Assembly (NCBI GenBank): GCA_018389105.1
Contig: JACATO010000591.1
Span: forward strand, 3,505,001-3,569,000
Direction: 5' to 3'
Length of the DNA stretch: 64,000 bases
Source: Nautilus pompilius
Taxonomy: Eukaryota > Mollusca > Cephalopoda > Nautilida > Nautilidae
Shown here: positions 22,501 to 37,500 of the stretch, one piece after another
Numbering within the stretch: position 1 is the first letter of the stretch
How the letters are laid out: every line of letters begins with the position of its first letter
Notes under the pieces: generated by a model
The model's database searches: none
What the model saw: only the letters and a program-made list of their open reading frames with translations
Told to the model about the DNA's origin: nothing
Made by a program: the position numbers and the translations under genes

Positions 22501-25500
22501 AACCACCAACATGAAAAAAAAAATCAAGGTTTCATTATTGGGATGGATTTTGTTGCATCAAAACAATTATGTAATAAAAATAAGTGACATTAAAAGGTAA
22601 GGTTTATATCTTAATGCACTCATAAAGAAGGGAATATTATGAAATTAAATAGGACCAGCCTCCAATAAAGAGAGGCTATGCCATCAAGATAGCAACATGT
22701 ACTAATTCACCATAATTTATACATCTACTGTGTTCAATTAAACTTTTCTTTATTTCAGACCTTTAGGTATACTTTAATACTTTTAAAACTTTACATGTAC
22801 TATTAATGGAAATGGTACATTAATTACTAAAAATAAAATATAGATAAGATAATTGTGATACTTAACTGTTGTGCTGCGGCAGGCCACATGTTGTGGCCAG
22901 GATAACATTGAAAACTGCAGTAGGCCCAGAATTTATGGCCTGCTGAAAGTAATTTATGAAGAAACAAAACTTTGTATTTTATCTTTACTATGAATAAGTA
23001 ATGTAAAAGTGTGCTATACAATTAAATTGATACAGCAGCAGCTACAGAGTTCACCATGATAGGACAATTTAAGAAGACAGTTTGTTTCAGAAATTAGAAT
23101 AAATATCTGGTTGGAATCAATTCTTCATTTTTTTAAAATAAATTAAATGAATAAAATATAAAAGTTTCATAATAAAAAGCAGCATTTTGGTGTTATCTGG
23201 TACCAACTCATTGTGGTGATCTGTAAATTTCTCCAGCAGTGCTGAAAAATCAGAGTTTATCAAGCTAAGTGGTGGCAGATCACTAAAATGTTTCCAGGCC
23301 AAGAGCTTTCACTTTTAGGAATTCTTGAGCTATTTTGATGCCACAGTATCAAAAGGTTGTCTTGTTGTGTTAGTAATGAATGGTAAGATATTTTTTTCAA
23401 ATTTTACTTTGTACTGCAGTTTTCTTTTGTTTCTTTTCATTTGATTGTTTTCCAGAAAACAGAAAGATAGGTTCACTACTGGATTGAGAAACTTGTGCTC
23501 ACTTCTGCAATATCCTCCACTTCACTGCTGCTGCTATCTACATCACCTTCTGAGGAACACTTGGCTGGCTCATTGTAGCATTCCCAAATATCCTTATGTG
23601 AGTCAGCAAGGATAATCAGGGCTTTCACTGCTCTGTGCATCAGTAATTTCAATACTTGCACTGCTGTTCATTTTGTGTTTTCTAGCATTCATTTCATCAA
23701 CTATCCACTTGTTTGACTTGGCTTTATCTTTTACAATTGTTATTCTTTTACTTTACTAAATCATCATCAGGCCATGGGAGCTAGTAATGCATACAGGTAG
23801 ATCTAATTATTTAATTAGCAATTAGTTAGTAATATAGGGTAATTGGATCAGTAATTGACATTTTGAGCAATAGTCACCTATTTTTATAGAACTGTACTGT
23901 CATAGCTCTGTAAAAATAAATAAATAATATCCTGATTATTGCAAATCTATTATCTTAATTGATATATTACATGCTTGTAAATTTTGATTGGTATCATAAA
24001 ATTTGTTTTTAATAAAATATAAGTGTAAATTGATATTAGCTAAATTTTAATTTACACTTTTCATGTTTAAAAAAAAAGTTATGATACAAATCAAAACTTA
24101 CAAGCATGTAATATATCAGTTAAGATAATAGATTTGCAATAATCAGGATATTTTTATTTATTGTTATAGAGCTATTGTTCTAATAAAAAATTGATAAATA
24201 TTCAGCTATTAGCTCAATTACCATAGCTTTCCTTACATAGGTTTCTTTTACTAATAGCTTTGGATCTAGGATTTTTGAACTCCTATGTTTCATTGTGCTC
24301 AATTGTGGCCTTAATGGCATGAGAGAATATGATGGCTGGTGTGATGTGGATTCGATTTCTGGATCATATCAGTCTTTTTCTTATCTAAAGGTTCTTGAGA
24401 AGTTTTATATATTATTCTTGGGTGTTTAATTTTCAAATGATTCCACAGTGGTTTGGTAAAATAAGTTTTCATGGTTTTACCTCATAATATATACTTCATT
24501 GAAGAACTACTTTCACAATTGTACACTTAGCTTTATGTTCATTTTGTCCACTTAGGCTGCTGCAGAGTGACTCAGTATAATTCATATATTTACATTTCTG
24601 TTTTTATTGCTTTAATTTGAGACTTTCCTTGTTATCACCTGATGTCTGGTTTGGGCATTATTCGGCTGTCTGGCCAATTTACTATCTGACGTACTCTAAA
24701 ACCAATCAGAAATTGTTTTAATAACTATCTGATATATTTTTACAAGATTCTGCATTTATATTGCAATAGGTATCAGCACAGGTTCGCCTACTGGGCAGTG
24801 AAAAAAGATGATAAAATTTATAGAGCTTCACTTAATTCCTTCAGAGTTGAGCTGGTATTGACTTCTTGAGCATGAAGACATGTCAATTGAATAAATAAAG
24901 ATCTAGTTAGAGTTAAATCTGAAAACAGCATACCTTGATTTGAAGAATTTGTAATCAACAAATGTGACTCGAGGATATAAATCATTCCCTTCAAAATGAT
25001 CATGCTAATAGAATAGGAGTGGCCACTCAAAGGCATGCCCCATTGCAACATGGCTGAAACTGTTGAACGCTATTTCAGAATGTCAGAAATAGACCCAAGA
25101 CACATCTGTTGAGGCATCACTAGATTTACTTTTATAAGCATTAATCCAATACATTTTCTATGGTTGAACTGACACCTCTTGGGAGGACCATGAGAGTAAT
25201 ACTCTGAAACACTGGGCAGAGTTCCAGCTAGCCCTTTTTAGCATGGTGCCACGCCATGCCTCTGGTCTACAGCGCCATGCCTCTTTGTACAATGACATGT
25301 CCTAAATTTACAATGCCATGCCCCAAATGGTGCAAAACACAAAGCCCGATTTTCCTTTTTGTACAGGTATACAACCGCCGCATGCAGAACTTTTTGAGCG
25401 TCCCCTGGCGGGAATTTTCCAGCCGCTCTGCGGAGTTGTAACTTGTGCGCGTGCGCATTATACGCCATTTAGTTTACGCTTCGAAGCATAGCACGAGTAC

Positions 25501-28500
25501 ACAAAAGACCTAACAAAAGAGCGGCAGTCTTAAGAGTATTTTTCTTCAATGTTTTAACATACAATCTAGCCTAATTCAAGGTCGTCAATTAAAGCTATTG
25601 CATTTCATTATATTATGAGAACTTGTATATATACATGCATTGACTTTGTTGCAAATAAATGTGAACTTGTAGGTTTGTATGATTGCATAAGTTAGTAATA
25701 CTTCACTTAACACCTACATCATACTAGTATTAAACTGTTATTTATCAAATTTGTCTTGTCATTAATGCAAATAAATGTGCCCACAATACCATGCTTCCGC
25801 ACCGTGACTGCACGCGATGTGCCCTGTTTTATAATATTTACCATGCCCGTTTGAAAACCTAGCTGTAACACTGCTGGGTACCACTAAGTAAGTAAATATG
25901 AGGCCAGGTATGGGTTAGTTTGGCACTCAAACTCCCAATACCAGAAACCAGGTGGGGGTATCAATTACTACATGGATACAGAACATGGCTAAGTAGTAAG
26001 ACCCAAAAAAACATGCAGGTGGACTAGAAGAAAAGAGCAGGAAGAAACCAAGCTTGAGGAGAGTGCAAACTGAGACAAATTACAATGGGATTTGAACTTG
26101 GACTTGTAATCACACTAGAATGCTGAGCTATACATTTGGTCATTTGTTACCATTTACTGGTACTATTTTTAAACAAATAATTTACCTAATTTGACACTTA
26201 GCTGTTATCAGTCAGGAGCATGTGACCACATGGCCCAATCAAAACATTGCAGCAATGGATGTTTGGACCATAGGGCAGCCATGATAATTGATATGACTGA
26301 CAACCAACTACAAGCAGGACTTCTCAGTGTTATGAATGATTAGAGTCTAAATTACATTTTCTTTGTCAACAAGACTGGACTATTTTACTATTTAATGCTT
26401 GACCAGTCATTTAATTTCAAGGAGAATTAAATCAGAGGCAGTTTAAAAAATGAGCAGTACCTGAGCATCATGTTTTGTATGAACATGCATGACAACAGGA
26501 AGCTTCTGTTGTTTGTGATAGGTAAATCAAAAGTTGCAGCACTTCACTAACATTGTGATCCACTGACAAGAAGTACAAAAAAAGGAAAGGAAATTGCCAT
26601 TTTTGTTAACTTCCCTGTGCATCCCTAGATTGTTAGTAAGAATAATGTATGGCTTGTCTGTCTTTCACTCAACATCACTGAAACTTTAAAATCCTCTACT
26701 GTTGACAAACGATCACCTGGCTGATCCATCCAAAAGACAATAATCATGTTCAAGAAGGGATGGAAACTTGAAGTTAGAAATGATAATATTGGATCTGACT
26801 GACAAAGCCAATTTTTGGATGCTGATAGAATCTGAGTAAAAATTTCTGTGAGAGAGGGAGAGACACTTGAGCAAATGTCTAGAAGTAATTATTTATGAGA
26901 TTGTAAAATGTCTAACTACTAAAAAAAAAACCTTTGTTAGCTCAAAGTTGCTCTTAGCTTGAACTTCAAGTTCTTTTGAGGTTTGAGATTTCCTTGTAAT
27001 TAAGTATTTAAGCAATTTGTCAGTAGCAAATTTTTTAGATTTTCCACAATTAGTAAAATTAGGGGTGAATTTTAAGTTGGTAAAGAATTTGCCAAGTTAG
27101 ATATTTAAAAAAATATTTTTCAGGTACATGCATCGAGTGGATTGCTAAACATTGGTTGTTAGTAGTGATAGTGTAAATTAATTTAAGAATTATATTGACA
27201 GAAACCTCTCTCTGAGAGCTTTGTTAGCCATGATAGCTTTCTGCCCGCTTGTAAAAATGAAATTAAACTGATTTATAGGATTACATTTTGGCCACTTGGT
27301 TGGAATATTGTTGAATTTGACTTTTACTAATGTAAAAAGTAAATGCTGATAAATTGGATCAGTAGCTTTTATTGTCAAGATAAGTGCAATGTAACTCCAA
27401 TATGGCAAAAGGGCTGTTCAGCTTTAATTTTCATTGCAGTCTGCTTGCCATTGTTATTGGTCCTACTTGTCCAGAGAACTACTACAGTCTGATCATTCTG
27501 AGCTTTTACTGAGTAGCTTTATAATATCATCTTAATGTTAATACAGTTGTTTTTGGTCAAATCTAGTAGAAATTTGTTGCTTCCTTTTTAATTCTAGGAT
27601 GCTGCCTAGGCAAAGTTTGGCTGGTTTAGGTCTGTTTGTCTCTTGCACATGCAAAAGCAAACTCAAACACTTTTTTATGAGATTAATTGCAGTACAATTG
27701 CCATTAAGTGTCACCTTCACATTATTAAAAAAATCTGACAATTTCTCATAAATAGGGCTTAAATGGGTGTTTGAAGTTCTGTAAATTCATAAATTTTTGT
27801 CTGGGTTCTTCAAACATCCTGGAAACTTTAATTCTGCTTCCATTAACAAAAAATAAATAATTTTTACTCATGTTGATTTTGTAAGAAATGACTAAGCAAA
27901 TAGATAAACTAACTAAAGGTTTGGTCTGACTATGATAGTTAGATATTTAAAGAAAATACAATTTGAATATTTCTTGAATTAGTATGCATAGTCCTTGATA
28001 GTCATGGAAGAATTTTAGAATTATCATTTTTAGTGAAAGTTCCAAATAAAATCTAGCTGGCCAATCCTAACATTTGCATTTTTGATATGGAAATCATGTG
28101 CATTAATTTTAAAATAATAATAATAATAATATGTAGACTTGATACTGCCTGCTATGATCTTGACCATGAGGCATATTAAAAATAGTTTGTACCTATCTGA
28201 TATTCTATCACTTGTATTGCATGGCATGGTAGTAGTCATCTCATAAAACCTAATAAACATGACAAATTGCTGGAGGAGTACAGTTCTTGTCATGAAAAAC
28301 ACTTTTGTTAGTCACCACAGGTTTTTTTTGTGAAAGTTAATTTAATGTTTCCTCCAGGCTACTATCCTGTGACGCATGACAAACGCATTGGATTAATTTT
28401 GTATTCTGATTGTGTGGGGTGTGGATATCTTATTGCATTTGGTTTGTTTTTTTATCCATCATCGTATCGTTTAAACATTTTAAAATTATTTTCTTTTCCA

Positions 28501-31500
28501 ACAAAAATATCTTAGCTAAAAATTGCAGCATGCCACAATGTCTATTATTAGATTTAACTGTTGTATTTAATATCTGTTTGGTGTGCAGCTCTGTCATCTA
28601 TTTTTTTTTTTTTTTTGTTGATTAATAAAGTAAATAAACTTGTAGGTTTTTTTTTTTTTTTTTTTTTTTAGCTAGAAGTATCCTGATGAATATACAGAAG
28701 GGTGGCTGGCTCAGTTTGACATAATTTCCCTGGCATGGTTTCTTCTTGACCTGTGTGGATTTCCTATGGGCTCTTTGGTTTTCTCCTACATATAAAAATG
28801 AAGAGTTATGGTAAGGGTTTTTCTGCCAAAGTTAGAAGTGCTAGGCTCTTTGTGGTGCAGGATAGGTAACACACTAGCAGATAACTGTGACACTCCACTA
28901 TCTACTTGCTATCTTATCTTTAGTGTAGAAGACTGGTGTATAGCATCACAACAACAATAATATAGAATATTCTTATTTAATAATTTTTGAAAGATATTTA
29001 ATATTATAGAGATCTTTTGTGTATGCCCTATAGTAATGGGTGGGTTCTAAAATCTCCATTCCATTAATCCCTCCCCCCCATAATTTTATCAAACATTGCA
29101 ATTTGGACCATACTATCATAAACTGGCTCATGAGCCATGTGGAAAAGCTAATAGATGTTAATTTCATGTTTTCTGCTATTTTGTATGATGACTCTAAGTG
29201 TACATAGATGCCACAGTAAATATTACTTGTACTTCAAGACCACTCATTTTCTTTTGAAGAGGTTCTGTGTAGTACATTAAATCTTTAAAAGTACTGTATT
29301 TGCCATCAGTCTTATTTCTGTAGGTCCTGTCACAAATGTAAAGTCATGTGAATGATAACAGTGCAATACCACATTTCTCACTGCCTGTGATAATCCTCAC
29401 GTTTTATTTTTGTGAAGACAATTGAAATGCCTATTTTCTTTTATCAGCTTAATGACCCATACTATTGTTTAATGTGCAACTTCAGTAAACTACTACTTGT
29501 CTTCATGATAACCTTTGAATTTGGTTTATGTAATATTATGAACCAAGGGTTTTCTTGGTGGCTAAAATATGGTTCAGAATATGGCTACAAGTAAAAATGT
29601 CCAATGTCTCTACCATATAGAAAAAATTGTTTATGATAACATTTGTATTTTTTTTTTGTGCTCTTATTTTGAGTTTCTTTTCTTTACTGTTTATATGGTT
29701 TCTGATAGTCTCTTTCCATAATGGTAGCTTTTAATGTTGAGTACTCTGTTCTTGCCAAAAGAGGGAATCTTTTATTAAATTTAAAGATTAATGCTCACTG
29801 CACAATGCACAAAGGATTTTTTCTTCTAGCATATCTAGTACTTATATAGCTGTTTATTATAGTTAAACTTTTTAAAAAACCCAAATACTTAAAATTTTAT
29901 TGCTTTGGGTAAGTTAGACCTGATAATGTACAGCTTTTTATTTATTTGTGCTGCATATAGACTTCACCACTAGAGTTTAAACGATTCATTCTCATTGGGA
30001 AAGTGTATTTTGGTTTGGAGCTGAAAAAATGTTATTAGGTTGATCGGTGCCTTATGGAGAAACCAGATCATTGTTACTGGAACAGTAAACAAGAGCCTTT
30101 ATTTTACCATGGTATAAAGAACTGCTGTCAAGGTTCACAACAAGGAAAGATTTTAAGCAGGGCTAAACTAATTACTTGTTAAAAATGCACTTATAGTTGT
30201 GTAGGGCTGACTGTCATTAATTTTTCGTGTAGCCATCAGTTTTGACAGCTGTGTACAATAATTTTATACCTGTGACAGGTTTGTCGGAAGTCTTGATGTT
30301 ATACAGCAGTTGTACCCAACACTTTACAACAATAGCTCATTTACTAACTCCATTTTATCTGTATCAGTTAAATATGCATACACTAGTAGCTATTATTATG
30401 GACTTATCAATAAAAATGAAAAAGATATTTTTGATGGAAAAGATTTTTATTAATATAACTTAAAAATATAACTATAAGAAATAATAATTTGGCTATATAT
30501 AATTGGGCATAAATATCTAGGGATTTTGGAGTTTAGGATACATTTTATCAAAATTATTCAAAGTGACTAAAATATAAAACATCAGTGCCTTATGTTTCAT
30601 ACGGTGGATTTTAGACCTATGAGTCAGTACCTGATGGTAATCTACATAAATGGTATAATGTGGATACATTGTAATTTGAAATTGATTGCACTGTAAAATC
30701 CACAGTGGTAGTCTGCAGATGGAGCAAGTGATCAGACTTCATGCATAAGGTCTGTTGTAACTTGTATCATTATGTAATCAGTCAGCTATAGATACTGCTG
30801 ACAGATCAGTGAGATCAACAGCAGGCTTGGCAGAAATTGTTTCTCTTATATGGATAATCAGAATCACTGTTGTCCAGATTTAACAGCACTTCTTGCAGTC
30901 ATTGAGACTTTGGTGTCCTGACAAACCATCAGAAATTGTCTTCACTATGCAGGATTATATACCTGATATCTATATATTGGTCTTCTTTTGAGAAAATAGC
31001 ACTGCATTATTTAGCTTGAGAAGCGTTTAGATTGTTGGAGAATAGTCTGGTGGCAACAATTGATGCTTGATGATAATTTTGACTTCCTTATTATTCTAGG
31101 TCATCTGACTAGTCAGTGATACCTGGCTAGATGTGATAGATCAATAGTCAACAATTGGCACCAAGGTTCATTTTCCCATATGACAACACCAGGACATGCA
31201 AGGCTAGGGTTATCACTGCATTTCTTAAGGACAACTTCACTTCAGTGGACTGGCCAGCTATTTCAGATTTTCACCTACTAAGCACCTTTGTAGATATCTA
31301 TGACTTAGTTTACCTCCATAGAACTTATATAATCTGGGTGTGATTTTGACCCAGTATCAGCAAGCCATATGGTATTGGGTGACTATTGCCTCATTTCAAG
31401 CATGTACAAGTGATGTATATGCCAGCTGCATACAGTCTCAACGGGGTTTCATTACTGTGCCAATCTTTTTTACTTTGTATGATACTGGCTGATGTCATTT

Positions 31501-34500
31501 CTTTTTAACCACATGAGCTAATTTAGCTAAGAAATAAATTGCCTTGATCGCTTTGCTTGTTTTGTCACTATATGAATTAGATATGTCAAATTCAAAAATG
31601 TTCAAATTTTTTTAGACCAGTATATATGGGATGTTTCATTGGGGCAACTATGTTATTTTTGCAGATGTTTGAAGAATCAAGGCTATAAATTTATGCAAAA
31701 CAAATATGCAAACATTTTTTTCTCTTTCTCATGCATAATGTACATGCAGTGTTCTATCTAGTTATGTGTTTGATATAAATAGGTTCAAACTTTAATGAAG
31801 ATTAGTGTGCTTTTCCCAAAAATGGGATAGGTCACCTACCGATGATTATAAAACAATTTAAATGCTCAGTTTCAGTGATATTGTGCAAAACATTGTGATG
31901 AATCTGCATCACATCAGCTAACATTTCTGAATATTTGATCATACATAATAGGTGATCCAACTGTAGTGCCGTCAAATGAAGTAGAAAATAACTTTACTTT
32001 GTCTCTCTGGCGAGCTTAAGTGGTACATCAAACTAGACAGTTTTTATTTAAGATATTCTTCAGAACTTTAATTATTTACACCTTTTGATCATCTGATTAA
32101 AATACTTTTGTGCATTTTTGATACTTTATATGTCCATAATGGAACTGTTATACTCCAGAATTGATCTAGCCAGACTTACATTGGATGAGTGTGCTCAAAA
32201 TCTTGTGTTGTCAGGCTATCTGCATCTGATATTTTAATGGATTACTCACAATAAGTCAAGATCTACTTATTGCCTGAACATTTTCTGAGTAATTTATAGT
32301 GCAAAAAGTTGCGATATTTACTTTTGAGTAAATTGGAATTTTTAAAAACTGTAATGATAGGTTGAGAAGAGTAGATGAATGAAGTTTCAGAATTTCCATG
32401 AGCAGTATTTGCCGACCCCTTTAAAATTTCAGACCTTTTTGTTAAAAAATGATAATATGTTTTGTTTATCACATTAGAATCAGTTTTTCAAAGTTTGTTA
32501 ATTTGCTTGTTTGCTTTCTGGAACAAAGATAGTGGATGGCAAATATCTGTTTAAAATTCCATGCAAAAGTCTGTATCAAAGAATTTGGTATTCTCATTTT
32601 TTCAACACTTGTACATCATTAAAATACTGTTGATGTGGATTTAGGAGTATAACTAACTAATATCAGTTATTTTGACAACTGATCATAATCTCAACAGGAG
32701 ATGCACTAGAAATGTTAGTTGTGAAAAAAGATCTTTATAAATGGTAAACGTTTAAAAAATCAGATTAGTCTTGCATTTATTTTTTAAGGGGGATAATTAA
32801 TTATAACTGCTCTGACATTTTATCTATAGTTTTGTAATTTCATTAATTAACCAGTTTAAGAACTACATTCTAAACTAGTAAAGTAAGTGAAAAAAAGGTA
32901 TCTATTATTACTTGTTTCATTAATTTAAAAATTGTTTGAATTATTTTTGTCACTGAATCAACTAAACAGTTATTAATGCTAATAAAATGTAAAAGTTCTA
33001 TTGCAAGAATAGAAAATTCTGGAACACGGTACCACAATGTTTTGAATATTGCAGGTTAAAAAGAGTGTGATGGGTTCTGTAAAATCTGCCAAATAACTGA
33101 AAGACTACAATGAAAAATGGTAGAGGCATATGTTTGAGGCAGATTTTTTTTTTAAAAAAAAAAAGAAGACTCAAAGCATATTAAAGTTTGATCTAAAATT
33201 TTTCTTAGGTAAAGATAGTCTGGCTCATGGAGTATTCTCATAATTTGTCTACCCTCACCATACCACAAAAATTAGCTCTTGATAAAATGTTTGTTTGTGT
33301 GATACATCTGGTTTAACGTGAGATGGCAGACTGGATATTGCCGTCTTTAGTGGGAGGAAACCTATGTGAAATAGAAACAAACGAGCAACCACCACAGAAC
33401 CGCCAGTATAACCAACAAGCCTGCTATGGGCTACACTGTCAAATTTATGGTGGTTTTTCTATCAACACTAAAACAATGAACTGGAATGATACATCTATTT
33501 AGAGCAAGTCTACCAAGGCCATAGTTCTCTCTAGCATTCTGTCTAAGCTTTGGAAAACCAGCCTGCTCATTTTCACACACTGTACATTAGTCACCTAATG
33601 TCACTATAAATTACCTTCATTGATTTGATTAATATTCTGAGCCCAACAACAAAAAAGACAAACCATATTTATAAGGTATTATACAACATCTAATATTAAA
33701 GGTAGTAAAAGTCTTATAAATGCTATGTAAGATGGCTTTTTGCTTAATTCTGTCATGAAGTTTAAGTAAATTTATTCTAAATTGGGTTTAAACAAAAGGC
33801 ATTTTTTTCAAAACAGGTTAGTTTGCTTTTATTGCATTTATTAAAGCAGTTTAAAATCCAAATTTTCTTTTTATTTGCTGATAATTGAGAAAGCCATTTC
33901 ACAATGCAATGCCATGAAAACTCATGACTTTCCACAATTTGAATACAGTAAAAAGTCTGCTAAATTTCAAAAGCTGATACAATTTGAATTTATTTGCTGT
34001 TGTACTCTTCATATAAAAAAAAAAATTTTTCAGCAATCAGCAATATTTTATTTTTTTATTTGTTGATCTGTTACCTAAATGTTTGGATGTAATCAGCGAA
34101 GATCAGATCTTTATTGTGAATTTTTGTAGCTTTGTACTGTGGAAAAGTTTTCTAAATTATTGGCAAGTAAAGAAAAAAAAGGGTTCAAATTGCATTAAAC
34201 AGCCACTCAAAGTTGTTGTTTAGTATGTAGGAAAAGTATCCTGGTTGGTTTAAGTTACAAAGAAATTTATGACAATCTTCTTCTAGAAGAAAAAGAATGC
34301 TGTGTTTGACAAAAGTCTTCTGAAAACTAAAGCGGATGTGATTTCCGAATGCTACCTGACATCAGAAGTTCTGCCCAAGATCCCAGGTTTGTGATAAATG
34401 TTCTGAACACAGCCATCACTAAAGCATCAAACACTGGATACATACAGACTTCGTTATTTATTGTTTTCTTTTTTTTAGACAAAAATGGGAATAGGTTGCA

Positions 34501-37500
34501 ACAGCCTTTATTTTAATTATAAACAGAGTTTAAGATACAAACATGACAAAATTTTCGGAATGAATCTCAGAGTTCTGTCATTTAACATAGCTTGTGTGTG
34601 GAGATTCTCCCTAAGACCTTTTGCCTGCCCTCTTCTGAAGTGTATAGATATTCCTTAATATGCAACATCTGTGGTTCTTGAAAAAGTTTTTTTTTTTTTT
34701 TGCATTAGTTTTCCAAAAAAAGATTAATAAATTTTAGTGTTTTGCTAAAAATCTTATCACATTTAACCCTTTCCCAATGTTGTCTTCCTCGTGTTCTTAG
34801 TAAGAGTCTGTTATGCATAAAGAACAGTGCAGCACAGATTGAGCAACTATGATGGACTTGGGCCTCATCATTTCTACAACATGCACACTTGTAAAAAATC
34901 TCGTTCTTGGCTAGGTATAAAAAAATCATTTAATTTTAAGAGTAGAATGCAAGACACTTTGATACCAGTAACTTTTACTGTAATCGTACATGGATCTGAA
35001 AATATTTATTTGTAATAATTCAGAAGTATTAACTATAAATATTTTGTTTTCTATAAGTTTTGCCTACTAATACATTAAACAAATAACATGATTAGAGTTT
35101 AAATTCTCAACAATTCCGTATTAGAAATAGAAATGTTCACAGAAAGGAGAAGGTCATTTTGGGGATTTATCAGTTCACCAATAAAGTCATATCTAATTGA
35201 AGCTATGTTTCAGAGATTTTTCTGTCACTGGCTCTTTGTACAATGGGTAACACTGCAAAATCATGTATTGCAATTTAGTGTTGTTGTAAACCTAATGCTC
35301 CTTCTCAAGGCTAAATACAACTAATTGTGTGTGTGTGCTATTTTTTAATTGAGCAATTAGTTAAGTGAACTAACACAGAAGAAATTCATTTTTTAAATCA
35401 AGAGTTTTAGCATGCTTTCTGTCCTCAAGTCTCTGGATGTTTGTACACATCCTTTCTGCCATCTGCTTGCTTGTGAGTCATAGGATATCAGATGTGGTAT
35501 AATACTACTTTAAGTATTTTAAAATTTGACATAGTCTAACAACATAGGTCTCCTGTCACTTACAAGTTAGAGTTTAGTCAAATTTATGATAGTTTCATTG
35601 CATTTGGAAGTCAATGATATTGGAAAACTTAACAAAATTTATTCAAAAAACACAGCCATGCTTTGTCTAACTTTAACATAGCAGAATTAATAGTTTTAAA
35701 TAATTCATACAGGCCGTAATTAATTCTTTTTTTAACACAAGACATTGCTAACTTTCCATTTTTGGCTAAGTTATGTAGACTTGTATTAGTATACACATCT
35801 GTAAATATTCTGGTCTTCAAAGTTAATGGCATAATTTACAGGATTTTTAAAATAAAATCTAGATAAATTACAGTACCTCCTAAACATTTTTAAAGAGTTA
35901 TCTCTTCATTTTCAGCACCAATGAAGTATGCAAGTTTAATATTACTGACTGTGCAGAATGCTCTGCTGGCACTAGTGATGAGTTATGTGCGGAAACGCCC
36001 TGGGGATATGTTTCTGTCTACCACTGCTGTGGTGATGACTGAGTTTTTTAAGTTCATATCCTGCCTGGTCATCATTTTAATTCAAGAGCAAAGTGTTTCC
36101 AAGTGGCTGCAGCACCTGTTTGAAAACATAATCCAGCAGCCTTTAGACTGCATGAGGATATCTGTACTATCACTGATTTACACAATTCAGAACAATCTAA
36201 TTTATGTTGCTGTATCTAATCTGGATGCTGCTACATTTCAGGTAAGCTCTTATTGTAATCTGCCCCTCCAAGAACTCACTCATGTAGTAATACCAAAAGT
36301 TGTTTTATTCTTTAAAAAATAATAAATGAAACTAATTATGGTTGCTTGGATCTAGAAATATGTAGAACTATGATATCCAGAACATGTTAATTTCAAATAC
36401 CTTGCAAATATTTTCAGCCTGATGACAGTAAACTATGTTCTTGAATAGATTATGAAACTTTTTTCTTTTTTATACCTGCATTTGTTTGATTGTAACTTGT
36501 TGGATGAACTTCTGTAAAGATGCACTATGTAAATAATGAATGACTTAGGTTGATACACAGCCATTTTGTATTAAAGAGCCTTTTAGAAGGAAAAATACGA
36601 AATTGTTAAATTTTCAGTTTTCTTGACAGTTGTATTCCTGAGTTGGTGTGAAAGTTGCTGATGTGATACAATGAAACAATATAATTACCAAAATAAATAA
36701 GCATAACTCGTACTTTTTATGATAAAATTAATTACTAATTTAGTTTATTTAATGTGCTATTTAAAAATGTATGCTGAACATCATCTTTTCTTATTAAACA
36801 TTATCAAAATATTGTTTTGATTTTAGAATAGTTTCTTCAATATGAATTTTCTTAATTTTTTTACCATTTGAAACTATTTGCTTCAGCTGTGTGTGCATCT
36901 GTGTGCATGTATGCATGTATGTGTGTGCTATTTTCAAAAATGAAACCTATTTTAGGACTCAAATTTAGTGAAAATCATGGTTTATACTTATTGCTCAAAA
37001 AAGGGAAATATTTAACAGTGCTTACGGTATTATTTTTTTGAAAATAAAGCCTTGCATAATCTAATAAAATAGTACAAAATCTTTTTAATTTGCTTACAGA
37101 ATAGTTTTATCATATGCCTAAATGCTTGTTTTTTCAGGTTACCTATCAATTGAAAATCCTCATGACTGCTATGTTCTCTGTCATCTTACTGAAGAAGCAG
37201 CTGTCCAAGCTTCAGTGGATATCGTTAATGATTCTTTTTGTTGGTATTTCATTTGTGCAGTTGCGGCCAACATTGAAACCAAGCAACAAAATTGTGGTAC
37301 AACGTCCATTTGTGGGTTTGATAGCTGTCATTGTTTCCTGTGTCCTGTCTGGCTTTGCAGGAGTTTATTTTGAAAAAATTTTGAAAGGAACTAAACAGAA
37401 TCTGTGGCTTCGTAATGTTCAGCTAGGATTTCTTGGCACCATTTTTGGGCTTATCACTATGGTGCTAAAGGATGGTCCCATAGTGCATAAGAAGGGCTTC

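Larger units (their letters stand above)
13561..35915 (+). other. 22-kb intron 1 of the SLC35A2-like gene
   Basis: A very long first intron with no convincing host exon. Listed separately are GC-rich repeats at 13.64-13.74, a LINE relic at 16.4-17.2, SINEs near 17.8, 18.4, 21.0, 24.3, 26.0 and 28.8, a mariner fragment at 19.1, a hairpin at 23.9-24.2 and a hAT-like insertion at 25.2-25.9 kb. The stretches 13.8-16.4, 19.3-20.9, 21.2-23.8, 26.2-28.7 and 29.0-35.9 kb are AT-rich with homopolymers, and I see no identifiable element in them. The block 33190-33490 is less AT-rich and may be an unrecognised repeat. Confidence 0.7.

Noticed and set aside
23117-23661. Minus-strand frames with an acidic Ser-rich run
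   Set aside because: The Ser/Glu-rich stretch suggested an exon, but no splice sites, start context or partner exons were found. A transposon relic is as likely.
35921-36322. Start of the transporter at the ATG inside exon 2 and an end in intron 2
   Set aside because: The exon begins five bases earlier at a clear acceptor and must continue to exon 3 to complete the fold. Exon 1 supplies an in-frame start in the promoter island.
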